Assembly (NCBI GenBank): GCA_015057705.1
Contig: SVDU01000015.1
Coordinates: forward strand, 1 to 64,000
DNA from: Paenibacillaceae bacterium
Lineage (GTDB): Bacteria; Bacillota; Clostridia; Lachnospirales; Lachnospiraceae
DNA length: 64,000 bases
Direction: 5' to 3'
Shown in pieces: positions 10,690 to 18,428 of this stretch. The translations under genes and the position numbers were made by a program. The notes beneath the pieces are model-generated. The model did no database searches. It saw only the letters and a program-made list of their open reading frames with translations, and had not been told where the DNA came from. Numbering within the stretch: position 1 is the stretch's first letter; every line of letters begins with the position of its first letter.

Positions 10690-10843
10690 TCCTCTTTCTT
10701 GTCCACGCTTTTTGGACATAAAGGTATGTCTGTAAGGACGCTCCTCTTTCTTGTCCACGCTTTTCGGACATAAAGGTATGTCCGTAGGACGCTCCTCTTT
10801 CTTGTCCACGCTTTTCGGACATAAAGGTATGTCCGTAGGACGC
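10690..10843 (-). repeat. Tandem 51/52-bp hairpin repeats, dnaN-yaaA spacer
   Basis: Three adjoining units start at 10690 (52 bp), 10742 (51 bp) and 10793 (51 bp). The two units nearest dnaN contain a perfect 8-bp inverted repeat, CGGACATA and TATGTCCG around AAGG, and an outer GTCC/GGAC pairing. Each unit ends in AAGAAAGAGGA on the minus strand, and the first junction after dnaN is also AGGAG, so units are bounded by Shine-Dalgarno-like sequence. The 52-bp copy breaks the reading frame. No unique spacers separate the units. Confidence 0.92.
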
Positions 10844-10856
10844 TCCTGTAGTTGGT

Positions 10857-11978
10857 TTAAACAGATGCCGCGTTAAAGTTTACAGGAAGAATCAAATAAA
10901 TATATTTTCCCTCCTCATCCCGGATAAAGCAGGGGGATTTTGGATTTAGCATATAAATTGTCACTTCTTCGTCATCAATTATCCTTAATGCATCTATGAG
11001 GAATTTTGGATTAAATCCAATCATGATGTCACTTCCGGTTTTATGGGTTGGAACCTGGGCATTCATAGATCCAAAACTGGAATTCATACGAAGTTCCATC
11101 TCCTGATCTTCAATATTGATGATCAGAGGTTTTTTGTCATTTTCTCTTACCAGGATGGTTGCCCGGTCAAGACAGTCTAAAAGCTCTTTTTTGTTTACAC
11201 TGACTTTTGTTTCGTAATCACTGGAGAGCATCTGGTCGATACGGAAATAATCTCCTTCAATCAGACGGGATACAACGATTGTATGATCAAATTCAAAGAG
11301 GATGTGGTTTGTACTGAAGAAAATAAGAACCTCTTTTTCGTTATCTCCACCAAGTATCTTGCTGATTTCATTTAGAGTCTTGCCAGGAACAATGACTTTT
11401 ATATCACGATAAGTATCTTTTAATTCAATATTTCGTATGGAAATTCTGTGACCATCCAGAGAAACCACTTTTAACTGGTTTCCTGTAACCTGAAACAGTT
11501 CTCCTGTCATCATCTTATTACTGTCATTGGGTGCGATGGAAAAAATGGTCTGCCTGATGACTTCTTTTAAGGAAAACTGGGATAAGCAGATATAGTGATC
11601 ACGCTCAATATAAGGTAAGTATGCAAATTCTTCCCCATCCCGGCCCTGTATATGGAAAATAGAGTTGTCACAGGAAATTGTTGTTGTAAATTTTTCATCG
11701 CTTTCAATTGTTACCATAGAATCACCAGAAGAGGAAAGCTTTCTTACTATTTCTGAAAGAAGTTTGGCTTCTAAAGCAATCTTTCCCCGTTCCAGGATGG
11801 TTCCCTCCACCTTTGTTTCAATACCAAGTTCCATATCATTGGCAGTGAGTTTAATTTCAGAGCCGCTGGCATCGATAAAGATGCATTCCAGGATGGACAT
11901 GGTTGTTTTGCTGGGAACTGCTTTTAAAACAATATTGATACCATTTAAAATGGCATCCTGCTTAAATGTCAGTTTCAT
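10857..11978 (-). CDS. dnaN: DNA polymerase III beta subunit (sliding clamp)
   Basis: A 373-residue ring clamp that tethers polymerase to DNA. It shows the three-domain layout: MKLTFKQDAILNGINIV at the N-terminus, LDGHRISIRNIEL in domain 2, and a C-terminus ending YLILPVNFNAASV (usually a P-(V/M)-R ending, here replaced by a longer tail). An in-frame ATG nine codons upstream is rejected in favour of the family start. AAGGAG lies 12 bases upstream of the ATG, with TTATCAACA, a DnaA-box-like 9-mer, filling the spacer. dnaA lies 258 bp upstream. Confidence 0.97.
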   Translation of the reverse strand: MKLTFKQDAILNGINIVLKAVPSKTTMSILECIFIDASGSEIKLTANDMELGIETKVEGTILERGKIALEAKLLSEIVRKLSSSGDSMVTIESDEKFTTTISCDNSIFHIQGRDGEEFAYLPYIERDHYICLSQFSLKEVIRQTIFSIAPNDSNKMMTGELFQVTGNQLKVVSLDGHRISIRNIELKDTYRDIKVIVPGKTLNEISKILGGDNEKEVLIFFSTNHILFEFDHTIVVSRLIEGDYFRIDQMLSSDYETKVSVNKKELLDCLDRATILVRENDKKPLIINIEDQEMELRMNSSFGSMNAQVPTHKTGSDIMIGFNPKFLIDALRIIDDEEVTIYMLNPKSPCFIRDEEGKYIYLILPVNFNAASV

Positions 11979-12005
11979 AATTGTTGATAACTCCTTTGCT
12001 CTCAA

Positions 12006-12212
12006 AATAACAATAAATAGATAAATAATATAGATTAATTTCGTCGTATTAGTAGTAGGGGCTGTGGGTTTGTGTAAAAGCCCTGATAACCGTTATAAAG
12101 CCTAAAGTTGTCCTGTTCATAACAATGTGAATAACGTCCACAAAACGTGAGGAAAAATGAAAGGTTATCCACAGACCAATCAGAACCCTTTTGAGCCGCT
12201 TAATTATCCACA
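12006..12212 (-). other. oriC part 1: DnaA boxes, DnaA-trios and AT-rich unwinding element between dnaA and dnaN
   Basis: Reading the minus strand from dnaA towards dnaN: TTATCCACA appears on the plus strand at 12165-12173 and 12204-12212, and TTATTCACA on the minus strand at 12126-12134. Then TTTTACACA (12071-12079) and AAACCCACA (12063-12071) abut, followed by GCCCC and a run of triplets TAC TAC TAA TAC GAC GAA (12040-12057). Then comes a strongly AT-rich tract to 12006. The order box, GC cluster, DnaA-trios, AT-rich DNA matches the basal unwinding system described in B. subtilis. Confidence 0.85.
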
Positions 12213-12236
12213 TGAAATTAACAGGTGATTCACACC

Positions 12237-13613
12237 CTATTGTGGATTAATTTTCTTCTTTAATATCTCAATGGTGTTGTTTAAGGTTTCGTTCTTGTTA
12301 ACCTCCCCTGAGATCTTTTCAATACCATGTATAATGGTGGTATGATCTCTTCCGCCAAGGAATTTACCAATCATCTGCAGTGGAGTACCAACCATATCAC
12401 GGCAAAGGTACATCACAATCTGGCGTGGATATACGATTTCCTTGTTACGCTTTTGTGAACAGATGTCAAGAGGTGTCAGACCATAATGATCAGCAACTAC
12501 CTGAATCACCAGTTCTGGGGTTACTTCCCGTCTATCATTGGGTGATATAATATCTTTTAAGGCTTCTTCAGCCAGCTCAACGGTGATTTCCTTATTATCA
12601 AGGCGTGAGAGTGCAACGATTTTTGTCAGGGCGCCTTCCAGCTCCCGGATGTTGGATTTGATATTGGTAGCTATGTATTTAATAACTTCGTTATCGATAT
12701 TGTAGCCTTCCATTTCTTCTTTTTTGCGAAGGATGGCCATTCTGGTTTCGTAATCGGGAGACTGTATGTCCACTGTTAAACCCCATTCAAAACGGGATCG
12801 GAGACGTTCTTCCAATGTCTCAATTTCTTTTGGCGGTTTATCAGATGAAATAATAATCTGCTTCTTTAATTCATATAATGCATTAAATGTATGGAAGAAT
12901 TCTTCCTGTGTACTTTCTTTGCCGATGATGAACTGAATATCATCGATTAAAAGAACATCGTTATTTCTGTACTTTTCCCTGAATTCAGTAGGAGAGAAGT
13001 TGTTTTTGTTTCGGATCGCATCGATCAGCTCGTTGGTGAATTTCTCACTGGTTACGTAGAGAACCTTTGCATTCGGATTGTTCTTTAATATGAAATGACC
13101 GATGGAATGCATTAAGTGAGTTTTTCCAAGTCCCACACCTCCATAGATGAAAAGAGGGTTGTAAATTTCACCGGGGGATTCTGCAACTGCTAAGGATGCT
13201 GCGTGTGCCAGATTATTATTAGCACCCACAACAAAGGTATCAAAGATATATTTCGGATTTAAATTAGCGTTTATGATTGCGGACTGACTGACCGCATTCA
13301 CGGTATTTGTAATAAGTGTATTGCCTGCAGGAGCGGGAGCTGCTTCTTTTTGAATCTGATTTTCCACAACAAAATCGACGCTGCATTCAAAACCAGTCAC
13401 TTCTTCTATGGTTATTTTTAGAAGAAACCCGTATTTTTTGCGGATGTATCCCAGAAATTCTACATCCGGTACCGAGACGATTACCTTTTCACCGTCAACG
13501 GCATGAACTTTAAGCGGGAGAAGCCAGGTTTTGAAAGAAACTTCTGTAATTTCGTGTTCTTCTTTTAAATTCAATAAGATTTCGTCCCATTTTTCCTTTA
13601 ACTTTTCTAACAT
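12237..13613 (-). CDS. dnaA: Chromosomal replication initiator protein DnaA
   Basis: A 458-residue AAA+ initiator that binds DnaA boxes and melts the origin. Domain I begins MLEKLKEKWDEIL. After a short linker, the AAA+ domain has Walker A GGVGLGKTHL near residue 160, Walker B VLLIDDIQF and sensor II region LRSRFEWGL. C-terminal domain IV has the DnaA signature GGRDHTTIIHG. The start is set by GTAGGAG seven bases upstream; a longer in-frame ATG ten codons upstream is rejected. It heads the dnaA-dnaN-yaaA-recF-gyrB-gyrA block. Confidence 0.99.
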   Translation of the reverse strand: MLEKLKEKWDEILLNLKEEHEITEVSFKTWLLPLKVHAVDGEKVIVSVPDVEFLGYIRKKYGFLLKITIEEVTGFECSVDFVVENQIQKEAAPAPAGNTLITNTVNAVSQSAIINANLNPKYIFDTFVVGANNNLAHAASLAVAESPGEIYNPLFIYGGVGLGKTHLMHSIGHFILKNNPNAKVLYVTSEKFTNELIDAIRNKNNFSPTEFREKYRNNDVLLIDDIQFIIGKESTQEEFFHTFNALYELKKQIIISSDKPPKEIETLEERLRSRFEWGLTVDIQSPDYETRMAILRKKEEMEGYNIDNEVIKYIATNIKSNIRELEGALTKIVALSRLDNKEITVELAEEALKDIISPNDRREVTPELVIQVVADHYGLTPLDICSQKRNKEIVYPRQIVMYLCRDMVGTPLQMIGKFLGGRDHTTIIHGIEKISGEVNKNETLNNTIEILKKKINPQ

Positions 13614-13671
13614 TGTATGTCTCCTACATCTATTAAAATGCAAATATGCGCATTAGCCCAATCTACTGTTC

Positions 13672-13700
13672 ATTCTATACTATTTTGTAATAATTTTCAA
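13672..13700 (-). promoter_or_regulatory. Probable dnaA promoter
   Basis: Minus strand TTGAAA (13695-13700), a 17-bp spacer and TAGAAT (13672-13677), about 60 bp upstream of the dnaA start. It adjoins the DnaA-box cluster at 13718-13941, which would allow autorepression by DnaA. Confidence 0.65.
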
Positions 13701-13941
13701 TGATAATAGTAAAAAATTGTGGATAAGTGTGTGAAAGGGCTGTGAATTAGATGTTTATGGATTGTTGATAAGCATCCAGAGGGAAAGTTGTCCACAAAAA
13801 ACCTGATTTTAAAACTCTGGTTATTCACATCCGGGAAATATTGATTTTATCAAAATCTTCAGGACAGGCATGTGTACAAAAAAAGGTTATCAAGGTACTA
13901 TCCAGAGAGTTTTCCACAAGTTATCCCCATAATGTTGATAA
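13701..13941. other. oriC part 2: DnaA-box cluster upstream of dnaA
   Basis: Within 240 bp there are TTATCCACA (minus, 13718-13726), TTATCAACA (minus, 13763-13771), TTGTCCACA (plus, 13788-13796), TTATTCACA (plus, 13821-13829), TTTTCCACA (plus, 13910-13918), TTATCCCCA (plus, 13921-13929) and TTATCAACA (minus, 13933-13941). All fit the DnaA box or differ by one or two bases. On the minus strand the 13718 box is followed by ATTTTT and TAC TAT TAT CAT, a trio-like run that ends at the dnaA promoter. With the dnaA-dnaN cluster this gives a bipartite origin. Confidence 0.85.
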
Positions 13942-13984
13942 CTTTATGTAAATTAACAAAGAAATGTCGATTTAATAGACAGGA

Positions 13985-14013
13985 TTGACGGATAAAGTTC
14001 AGTTATGTATAAT
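13985..14013 (+). promoter_or_regulatory. Promoter of the ECF S-component gene
   Basis: TTGACG (13985-13990), a 17-bp spacer and TATAAT (14008-14013), 58 bp before the start codon. It points away from dnaA, directly next to the DnaA-box cluster. Confidence 0.85.
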
Positions 14014-14071
14014 GCAGTTGTAACCAGATGCATTGTATCTTAAAAAAGAACAGTAGCACAGGAGGAAAAAT

Positions 14072-14701
14072 ATGAATACTGGAAACAAAACACGCGACAT
14101 GGTACTGGCAGCTATCTTTGTTGCCCTTATCATCATCATGGCGTTTACCCCCTTTGGATATATTCCGTTGGGATTTATGAATGCCACCATCATTCACGTT
14201 CCGGTCATTATTGGAGCCATTATACTTGGACCAAAATATGGCGGATTTCTGGGAATGATTTTTGGGCTGACAAGTCTGTGGAAAAACACCAACATGCCCA
14301 ATCCAACCTCGTTTGTCTTCTCACCATTTGTAAAAGTGGGAGAGTACGGAGGCAATTTAGGAAGCCTGATTATTTGTATGGTGCCAAGAATTCTTATTGG
14401 AATCGTGGCATATTATGTTTTCAGGGGAGTATTAAAAGCTTTAAAGGGAAGTAAGATGAAAACCACTGTGGCACTTGCAGCGGCAGGCGTTGCCGGATCA
14501 TTAACCAACACATTGCTGGTAATGAATCTGATTTATTTTCTTTTTGGCAAAGAGTACGGTCAGGCGGCGAAGGGGCTGACGGAGGGGATCTATTCTGTAA
14601 TTATTGGTATTATCTGTATGAACGGGATTCCAGAGGCGATTGTAGCAGGAATTTTAACGGTTGCCATCACTCAGGCACTTTTTAAGGTTATGAGAAATTA
14701 A
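14072..14701 (+). CDS. ECF transporter S component, possibly pantothenate-type (PanT-like)
   Basis: A 209-residue membrane protein with about six hydrophobic segments and the S-component N-terminal pattern MVLAAIFVALIIIMAFTPFG. It then shows NATIIHVPVIIGAIILGPKYG, as in vitamin-binding subunits of energy-coupling factor transporters. It would need a shared EcfA/A'/T module encoded elsewhere. The sequence style resembles proteins annotated as PanT, and a pantothenate kinase lies 14 kb away, but the substrate is inferred only. GGAGG lies before the ATG. A good promoter upstream and a terminator downstream make it a single-gene unit. Confidence 0.8.
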   Translation: MNTGNKTRDMVLAAIFVALIIIMAFTPFGYIPLGFMNATIIHVPVIIGAIILGPKYGGFLGMIFGLTSLWKNTNMPNPTSFVFSPFVKVGEYGGNLGSLIICMVPRILIGIVAYYVFRGVLKALKGSKMKTTVALAAAGVAGSLTNTLLVMNLIYFLFGKEYGQAAKGLTEGIYSVIIGIICMNGIPEAIVAGILTVAITQALFKVMRN

Positions 14702-14739
14702 ATAGATTACGTTCGTATGCTTCATATTATATGAATATA

Positions 14740-14781
14740 AAAGTCTCCGGTAATTGTATTATGCCGGAGACTTTGTTTTTT
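14740..14781 (+). terminator. Terminator of the ECF S-component gene
   Basis: AAGTCTCCGG (14741-14750) pairs with CCGGAGACTT (14764-14773) and is followed by TTGTTTTTT. The T-run overlaps the convergent end of the glycosidase pseudogene. Confidence 0.9.
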
Positions 14782-16225
14782 AAGGAGATATTTTGAATGT
14801 TTTTATGCTGCTGATATCAGCGTCAGCAGCAAATTGCTTAATATAAAGAAGATTACCGGAAAGATCCGTTATAATTTTTAAGTCTTTTCCTGATTCAAAA
14901 ACTTTTTTTCCGTCAATAAAGGCCTGGGCTGTTTTCTCATTATTTATAATTTTAAATGAATGATTCCCCCAGATCTGTTCATAGTCACTTTCATATCCTT
15001 TGCATGTTCCCCAATAAATGTGATCCTGCTCTATATGGATTCCCAACATACGGGAGGTGTATTCCATAACAGATAACATGGCGGGACCATAGGAATCCTG
15101 AAGACCATCCAGAGATATCAAGGAAGGTGATCCTGTAAAAGGATCATATTGCTGTACAAATACGCAGGAATCCCCAATGGCATGAAACAGTTTTTTTCCC
15201 AGTTTAGGAATCAGATCATCATAATCGTAATTTTCAAGAGCCCGTATGGCTCTCTGGTAGGTGAGGGCTTCACATTGTCCGCTCCAGTTATTTGTCTTTA
15301 TGTTACGGAAGAGAGGATCATTTACCGCAACGGAGGGGAGGGGCATATACGTCCAGAATTCTTCTGGGTTTAATAAGTGTTCTTTTACAAAACGTTCTGC
15401 CATTGGCTTTGTAAAACTGTTCCAGTACATTGCTCTTAAATTGTTGTGAAATAAAACATTAATAGTTTTATGGTCTTTATCCCGGTCAAAGCAGGCATCT
15501 TTTGATTCAATCCAGAGATAATCTTTTATGGTTTTCTGGATGGCCAATGCCTTTTGTTTCCACTGATTTTTACGGTCTTCATTACCTTGTATCGAGCTGA
15601 TAACGGACAGGGTCTCTCTGGCAGAGTAGGAAAAACTCATAATATCCAGAGATGCCATGGGAACTGCTGTGCAATTTGTGGGAGGAGTTTCTTTACTCCA
15701 GGAGTCGGGAGCATCCTGGTATCGAAGTGCATGATCTTCCCCTGTATCATACTTGCACCAGCTTTCCAGACACCCATCACTGTCTGAATCTCTGATTTTC
15801 CATAAATAGGAATCAAATTTTTCCAGAGTAAGGTAAAGAAGCGTCAGATATTCTTTATCTTTTCCCATTAAGTAATACATGTTAAGGGCTGAAGAGGGGA
15901 AGCAAAATCCTTGGAATTTATCAAACTGGGGAGTGATCCGGTTGTTAATTAAGGCAATGCTTCCAGGCATGCGGCCATCCGCTCTTTGATGTTCCATAAA
16001 AAGGAGTTGATTATTAAGTCCGGCCTCCATGTTGCGTTTGGCATACATTTCTCCGCCCATAGGCTGGGTTTCCAGCTATATTTTTTCATATCCGCCTCCT
16101 TCTATCAGAACGAGCCGGTTCTCAAACATTTTTAAGTTGTTTAACGTTTTCCTTTGTGCTGAATCCATTAGTTTTTGCAAAAGTTCGTTAGAAGTCTGAA
16201 ATGATACACTGGTTTGGATATTCAC
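14780..16225 (-). pseudogene. Six-hairpin (GH63/GH37-like) glycosidase with a premature amber stop
   Basis: A 482-codon frame runs from a GTG at 16225 (AGAGAGG seven bases before it) to 14780, broken only by TAG at 16076-16078. The sequence around it reads IEGGGYEKI, stop, LETQPMGGEMYA, where relatives carry Trp (TGG), so one base change explains the stop. The body downstream looks intact: alpha-toroid-like repeats, FCFPSSALNMYYLMG, SDGCLESWCKYDTGED and WSGQCEALTYQRAI. A start at ATG 16060 could give 426 residues, but no ribosome binding site is evident there. It is the last gene of a decayed sugar locus. A sequencing error is possible. Confidence 0.8.
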
Positions 16226-16248
16226 GTTTTTTCCTCTCTGTATGTATA

Positions 16249-16800
16249 TTAACCTTTGATCCCACTTCCGCTGATCCCTTCAACCAGATAACGGTTAAAA
16301 AATAGGAAGATCAAAAATACTGGTATTAATGAAAGTGTGGACATGGCAAACATTGCTCCATAATCGGTTGTGGAGGTGGAATCGGCAAAATTTTTTATTG
16401 CCACAGATGCGGTATACATCCGGGGTTTGCTTAAATAAATCATGGGAGACATGAAATCATCCCATTTCCAGTAAAACTGAATGATGACGGTGGTTACAAT
16501 GGATGGTTTCAGAAGAGGCAAAAAAATTCTCGTAAATATTGAATATTTACTGCACCCATCTATAATTGCAGCTTCATCCAGGTCTTTTGGAATTCCGGAA
16601 CCAAATTGCATCATCTGATAGATGAAAAAAGCCTGACCAAAAAAATGGGGCAGTATGAGTGGGAGATAAGTTCCTACAAAACCGAGTTTGTTATAAATAA
16701 TATATTGAGGCACCAGAATTATCTGGGATGGGAGCATCATGGTGCAGATCATAGACATAAACCAGATGTTTTGCCCTTTAAAACTCACCCTGTAGTCCTT
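16249..16800 (-). pseudogene. N-terminally truncated ABC sugar permease (CUT1, MalG-type)
   Basis: The last about 180 residues match a carbohydrate ABC permease of the CUT1 group. TM segments and the EAA loop are visible (DLDEAAIIDGCSKYSIFTRIFLPLLKPS), ending YLVEGISGSGIKG. Homology begins at YRVSFKGQNIWFM (near 16794), where relatives have a further N-terminal region with the first TM segments. Upstream the frame runs into the end of the GH43 fragment read in another frame, so a deletion fused the two genes. The open frame extends to 16866 but those residues are not permease. No partner permease or binding protein is present. Confidence 0.78.
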
Positions 16801-17387
16801 TAACAGTAAGGGTATTATTCTGTTCTTCCAGCCGATAAAAAACGGGGTGCTCTTTTTTGTGCTCATTGGGTGTGTGGAGGGTAAGAATGAGCGTTCCTTT
16901 TTTATCGCTAAAGATCATGCCGTGGCCTCCGTCTTTTTCAAAAAGCAATTGATCCTGCTGTATCCAGTTACCAGTAATATCTCCGTTATCAGAATAAGCA
17001 ATGGCCTGGGTATAACCTTCTTTTCCAAAACTTGACCACAGCATAAGAAGACGTCCGTTTGTTGTCCGGTAAAGGAATGGACCATCCGTAACATAATGTT
17101 TGCCTGGTCTGTTTTTATTTTCAATTGTTACGACCCAGCTTTTGGCTTCCGATGCATGAAACAAAAGTTCTGGCTCTGATATGGCATGGCTTAAATCGCT
17201 GCTTAACTTTACTGCACAGATGGAACCATCCGATATCTGAACCCATTCATGCACAAAAACCATATAGGGAGTTCCATCTTGACTTACATAAAAGGTTCCG
17301 TCAATGCACTCCCAATCAGGCGGAGTTATTTGTCTCTGACTGTATATGTACGTAAGGATCTCTGATATTGATTTGCTCACTTTTCAT
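16778..17387 (-). pseudogene. GH43-type glycosidase with an internal deletion and frameshift
   Basis: The N-terminus MKSEQINIRDPYVH starts at 17387 in one frame and stops after 23 codons. It matches the GH43 start, including the catalytic-base Asp in RDPY. From about 17330 another frame continues with TPPDWECIDGTFYV, FVHEWVQISDGSICAVKL, YVTDGPFLYR, LLMLWSSFGKEGY and FEKDGGHGMIF, the second half of a GH43 five-blade propeller. Roughly a hundred residues between these blocks are missing. The 3' end runs into the truncated permease gene. So the gene is a relic and not a functional enzyme. The intact-looking 200-codon frame (16778-17380) is only its downstream part. Confidence 0.82.
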
Positions 17388-17421
17388 TGTATTAACCCAT
17401 CCTTTTTTATTCTTTTAAAGA

Positions 17422-17435
17422 TTCCCCATTGGGAA
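17422..17435. promoter_or_regulatory. Inverted repeat upstream of the GH43 relic
   Basis: TTCCC-CATT-GGGAA, with a TATAAT on the minus strand a little upstream (17455-17460). It could be the operator of the former sugar operon. No matching regulator gene is in the window. Confidence 0.4.
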
Positions 17436-17517
17436 ATTAAATAGTTTTATTTATTATACTGCATAATCCGGGAATGTGGAAAATATTAGAAGTCTGATGA
17501 AAACTTATATATTTCCC

Positions 17518-17546
17518 TTGACGAACCTTGGTTTCTTCTATATAAT
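17518..17546 (+). promoter_or_regulatory. Promoter of rpmH-rnpA-yidD-yidC-jag
   Basis: TTGACG (17518-17523), a 17-bp spacer and TATAAT (17541-17546). It lies 90 bp before rpmH and leads into the whole right-arm origin cluster. Confidence 0.88.
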
Positions 17547-17635
17547 TGGTATGATGTTTAATTAAAATAGTCTCAATATGTTTCATCATATTGCCTATGA
17601 TAAGCTATTGTAACAAGAGGAGGTGTCCGTATATT

Positions 17636-17770
17636 ATGAAAATGACGTTCCAGCCAAAAAAGAGACAAAGATCAAAAGTTCATGGTTTCAGAGCCAGAAT
17701 GAGCACTCCAGGCGGAAGAAAAGTTTTAGCTGCCAGAAGAGCAAAAGGAAGAGCAAAATTATCAGCTTAA
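17636..17770 (+). CDS. rpmH: Ribosomal protein bL34
   Basis: A 44-residue basic protein starting [18 protein letters not shown] and ending AKGRAKLSA, a full match to L34 of the large ribosomal subunit. It is too short for most ORF filters. AGAGGAGG lies 9-10 bases upstream of the ATG. It is followed by rnpA at 71 bp, the usual order. Confidence 0.97.
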   Translation: MKMTFQPKKRQRSKVHGFRARMSTPGGRKVLAARRAKGRAKLSA

Positions 17771-17841
17771 TGGACCAGGCCGCAAGTAATTGTGGCCTTT
17801 TCTTTTCTCAAATTCCAGAAATCGGAAAAGGAAAGAGTTGA

Positions 17842-18189
17842 ATGAAACATTTTAATTCGATTAAAAAGAACAGGGATTTTAAAGAAGTATATCAAAGTGG
17901 TAAATCCCTTGCTAACAGACTTCTTGTCATGTACGTTTTAAAGACGGACAGGCCAGATACAAGAATCGGTATCTCAGTGAGCAAGAAGGTAGGAAACAGT
18001 GTGATCAGGCATCATATAACCAGATTAATTAGAGAAAGCTTCAGGCTTCATGAAGATATGATTGAGACAGGGTTAGACATCGTGGTCGTTGTGAGAACAT
18101 CGGCAAAAGAAGAAAAATACAAGACAATCGAAAGTGCATATCTGCACTTGTGCGGACTTCATAACATTTTAAAAAAAGAATCGAAGTGA
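17842..18189 (+). CDS. rnpA: Ribonuclease P protein component
   Basis: A 115-residue basic protein that binds RNase P RNA and aids tRNA 5' maturation. Family features: [10 protein letters not shown] near the N-terminus, [16 protein letters not shown] in the central region, then the RNR helix. The helix reads [12 protein letters not shown], whereas the common form is RNRxKRxxRE, so two positions of the signature differ while the flanking Arg residues are kept. Four bases separate it from yidD. Confidence 0.95.
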   Translation: MKHFNSIKKNRDFKEVYQSGKSLANRLLVMYVLKTDRPDTRIGISVSKKVGNSVIRHHITRLIRESFRLHEDMIETGLDIVVVVRTSAKEEKYKTIESAYLHLCGLHNILKKESK

Positions 18190-18193
18190 TCTT

Positions 18194-18409
18194 ATGGTAA
18201 AAAAAATCATGATATTGATGATCAGAGGATATCAGAAATATTTATCTCCTCTGAAGATAAGAACTCACTGTATATACACACCTACGTGTTCTCAATACGC
18301 CATTGAGGCACTGCAAAAGTATGGTGTGTTTAAAGGTACGTTTTTGGCTTGCATAAGAATTATTCGTTGTAATCCTTTTGCAAAAGGCGGTTATGATCCA
18401 GTTCCGTAA
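18194..18409 (+). CDS. yidD: Membrane protein insertion efficiency factor YidD
   Basis: A 71-residue protein with the family core: [11 protein letters not shown], then [13 protein letters not shown] and [17 protein letters not shown]. Its amphipathic N-terminus associates with the membrane near YidC. It lies between rnpA and yidC as usual. One cysteine of the family pattern ([12 protein letters not shown]) is present in the common positions. Confidence 0.95.
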   Translation: MVKKIMILMIRGYQKYLSPLKIRTHCIYTPTCSQYAIEALQKYGVFKGTFLACIRIIRCNPFAKGGYDPVP

Positions 18410-18428
18410 ATGATGAGGAGGTAGTTCA

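Noticed and set aside
10327..10843. CRISPR array
   Set aside because: The repeats are contiguous, with no unique spacers, only about three units per block, and no cas genes nearby.
16076..16078. Amber codon read as pyrrolysine
   Set aside because: No sign of pyl genes, the residue is Trp in relatives, and the enzyme class does not use pyrrolysine; a mutation or sequence error is simpler.
17623..17841. 72-codon frame overlapping rpmH
   Set aside because: It is a shadow frame of rpmH and its downstream spacer; the L34 protein in the other frame is a full match.
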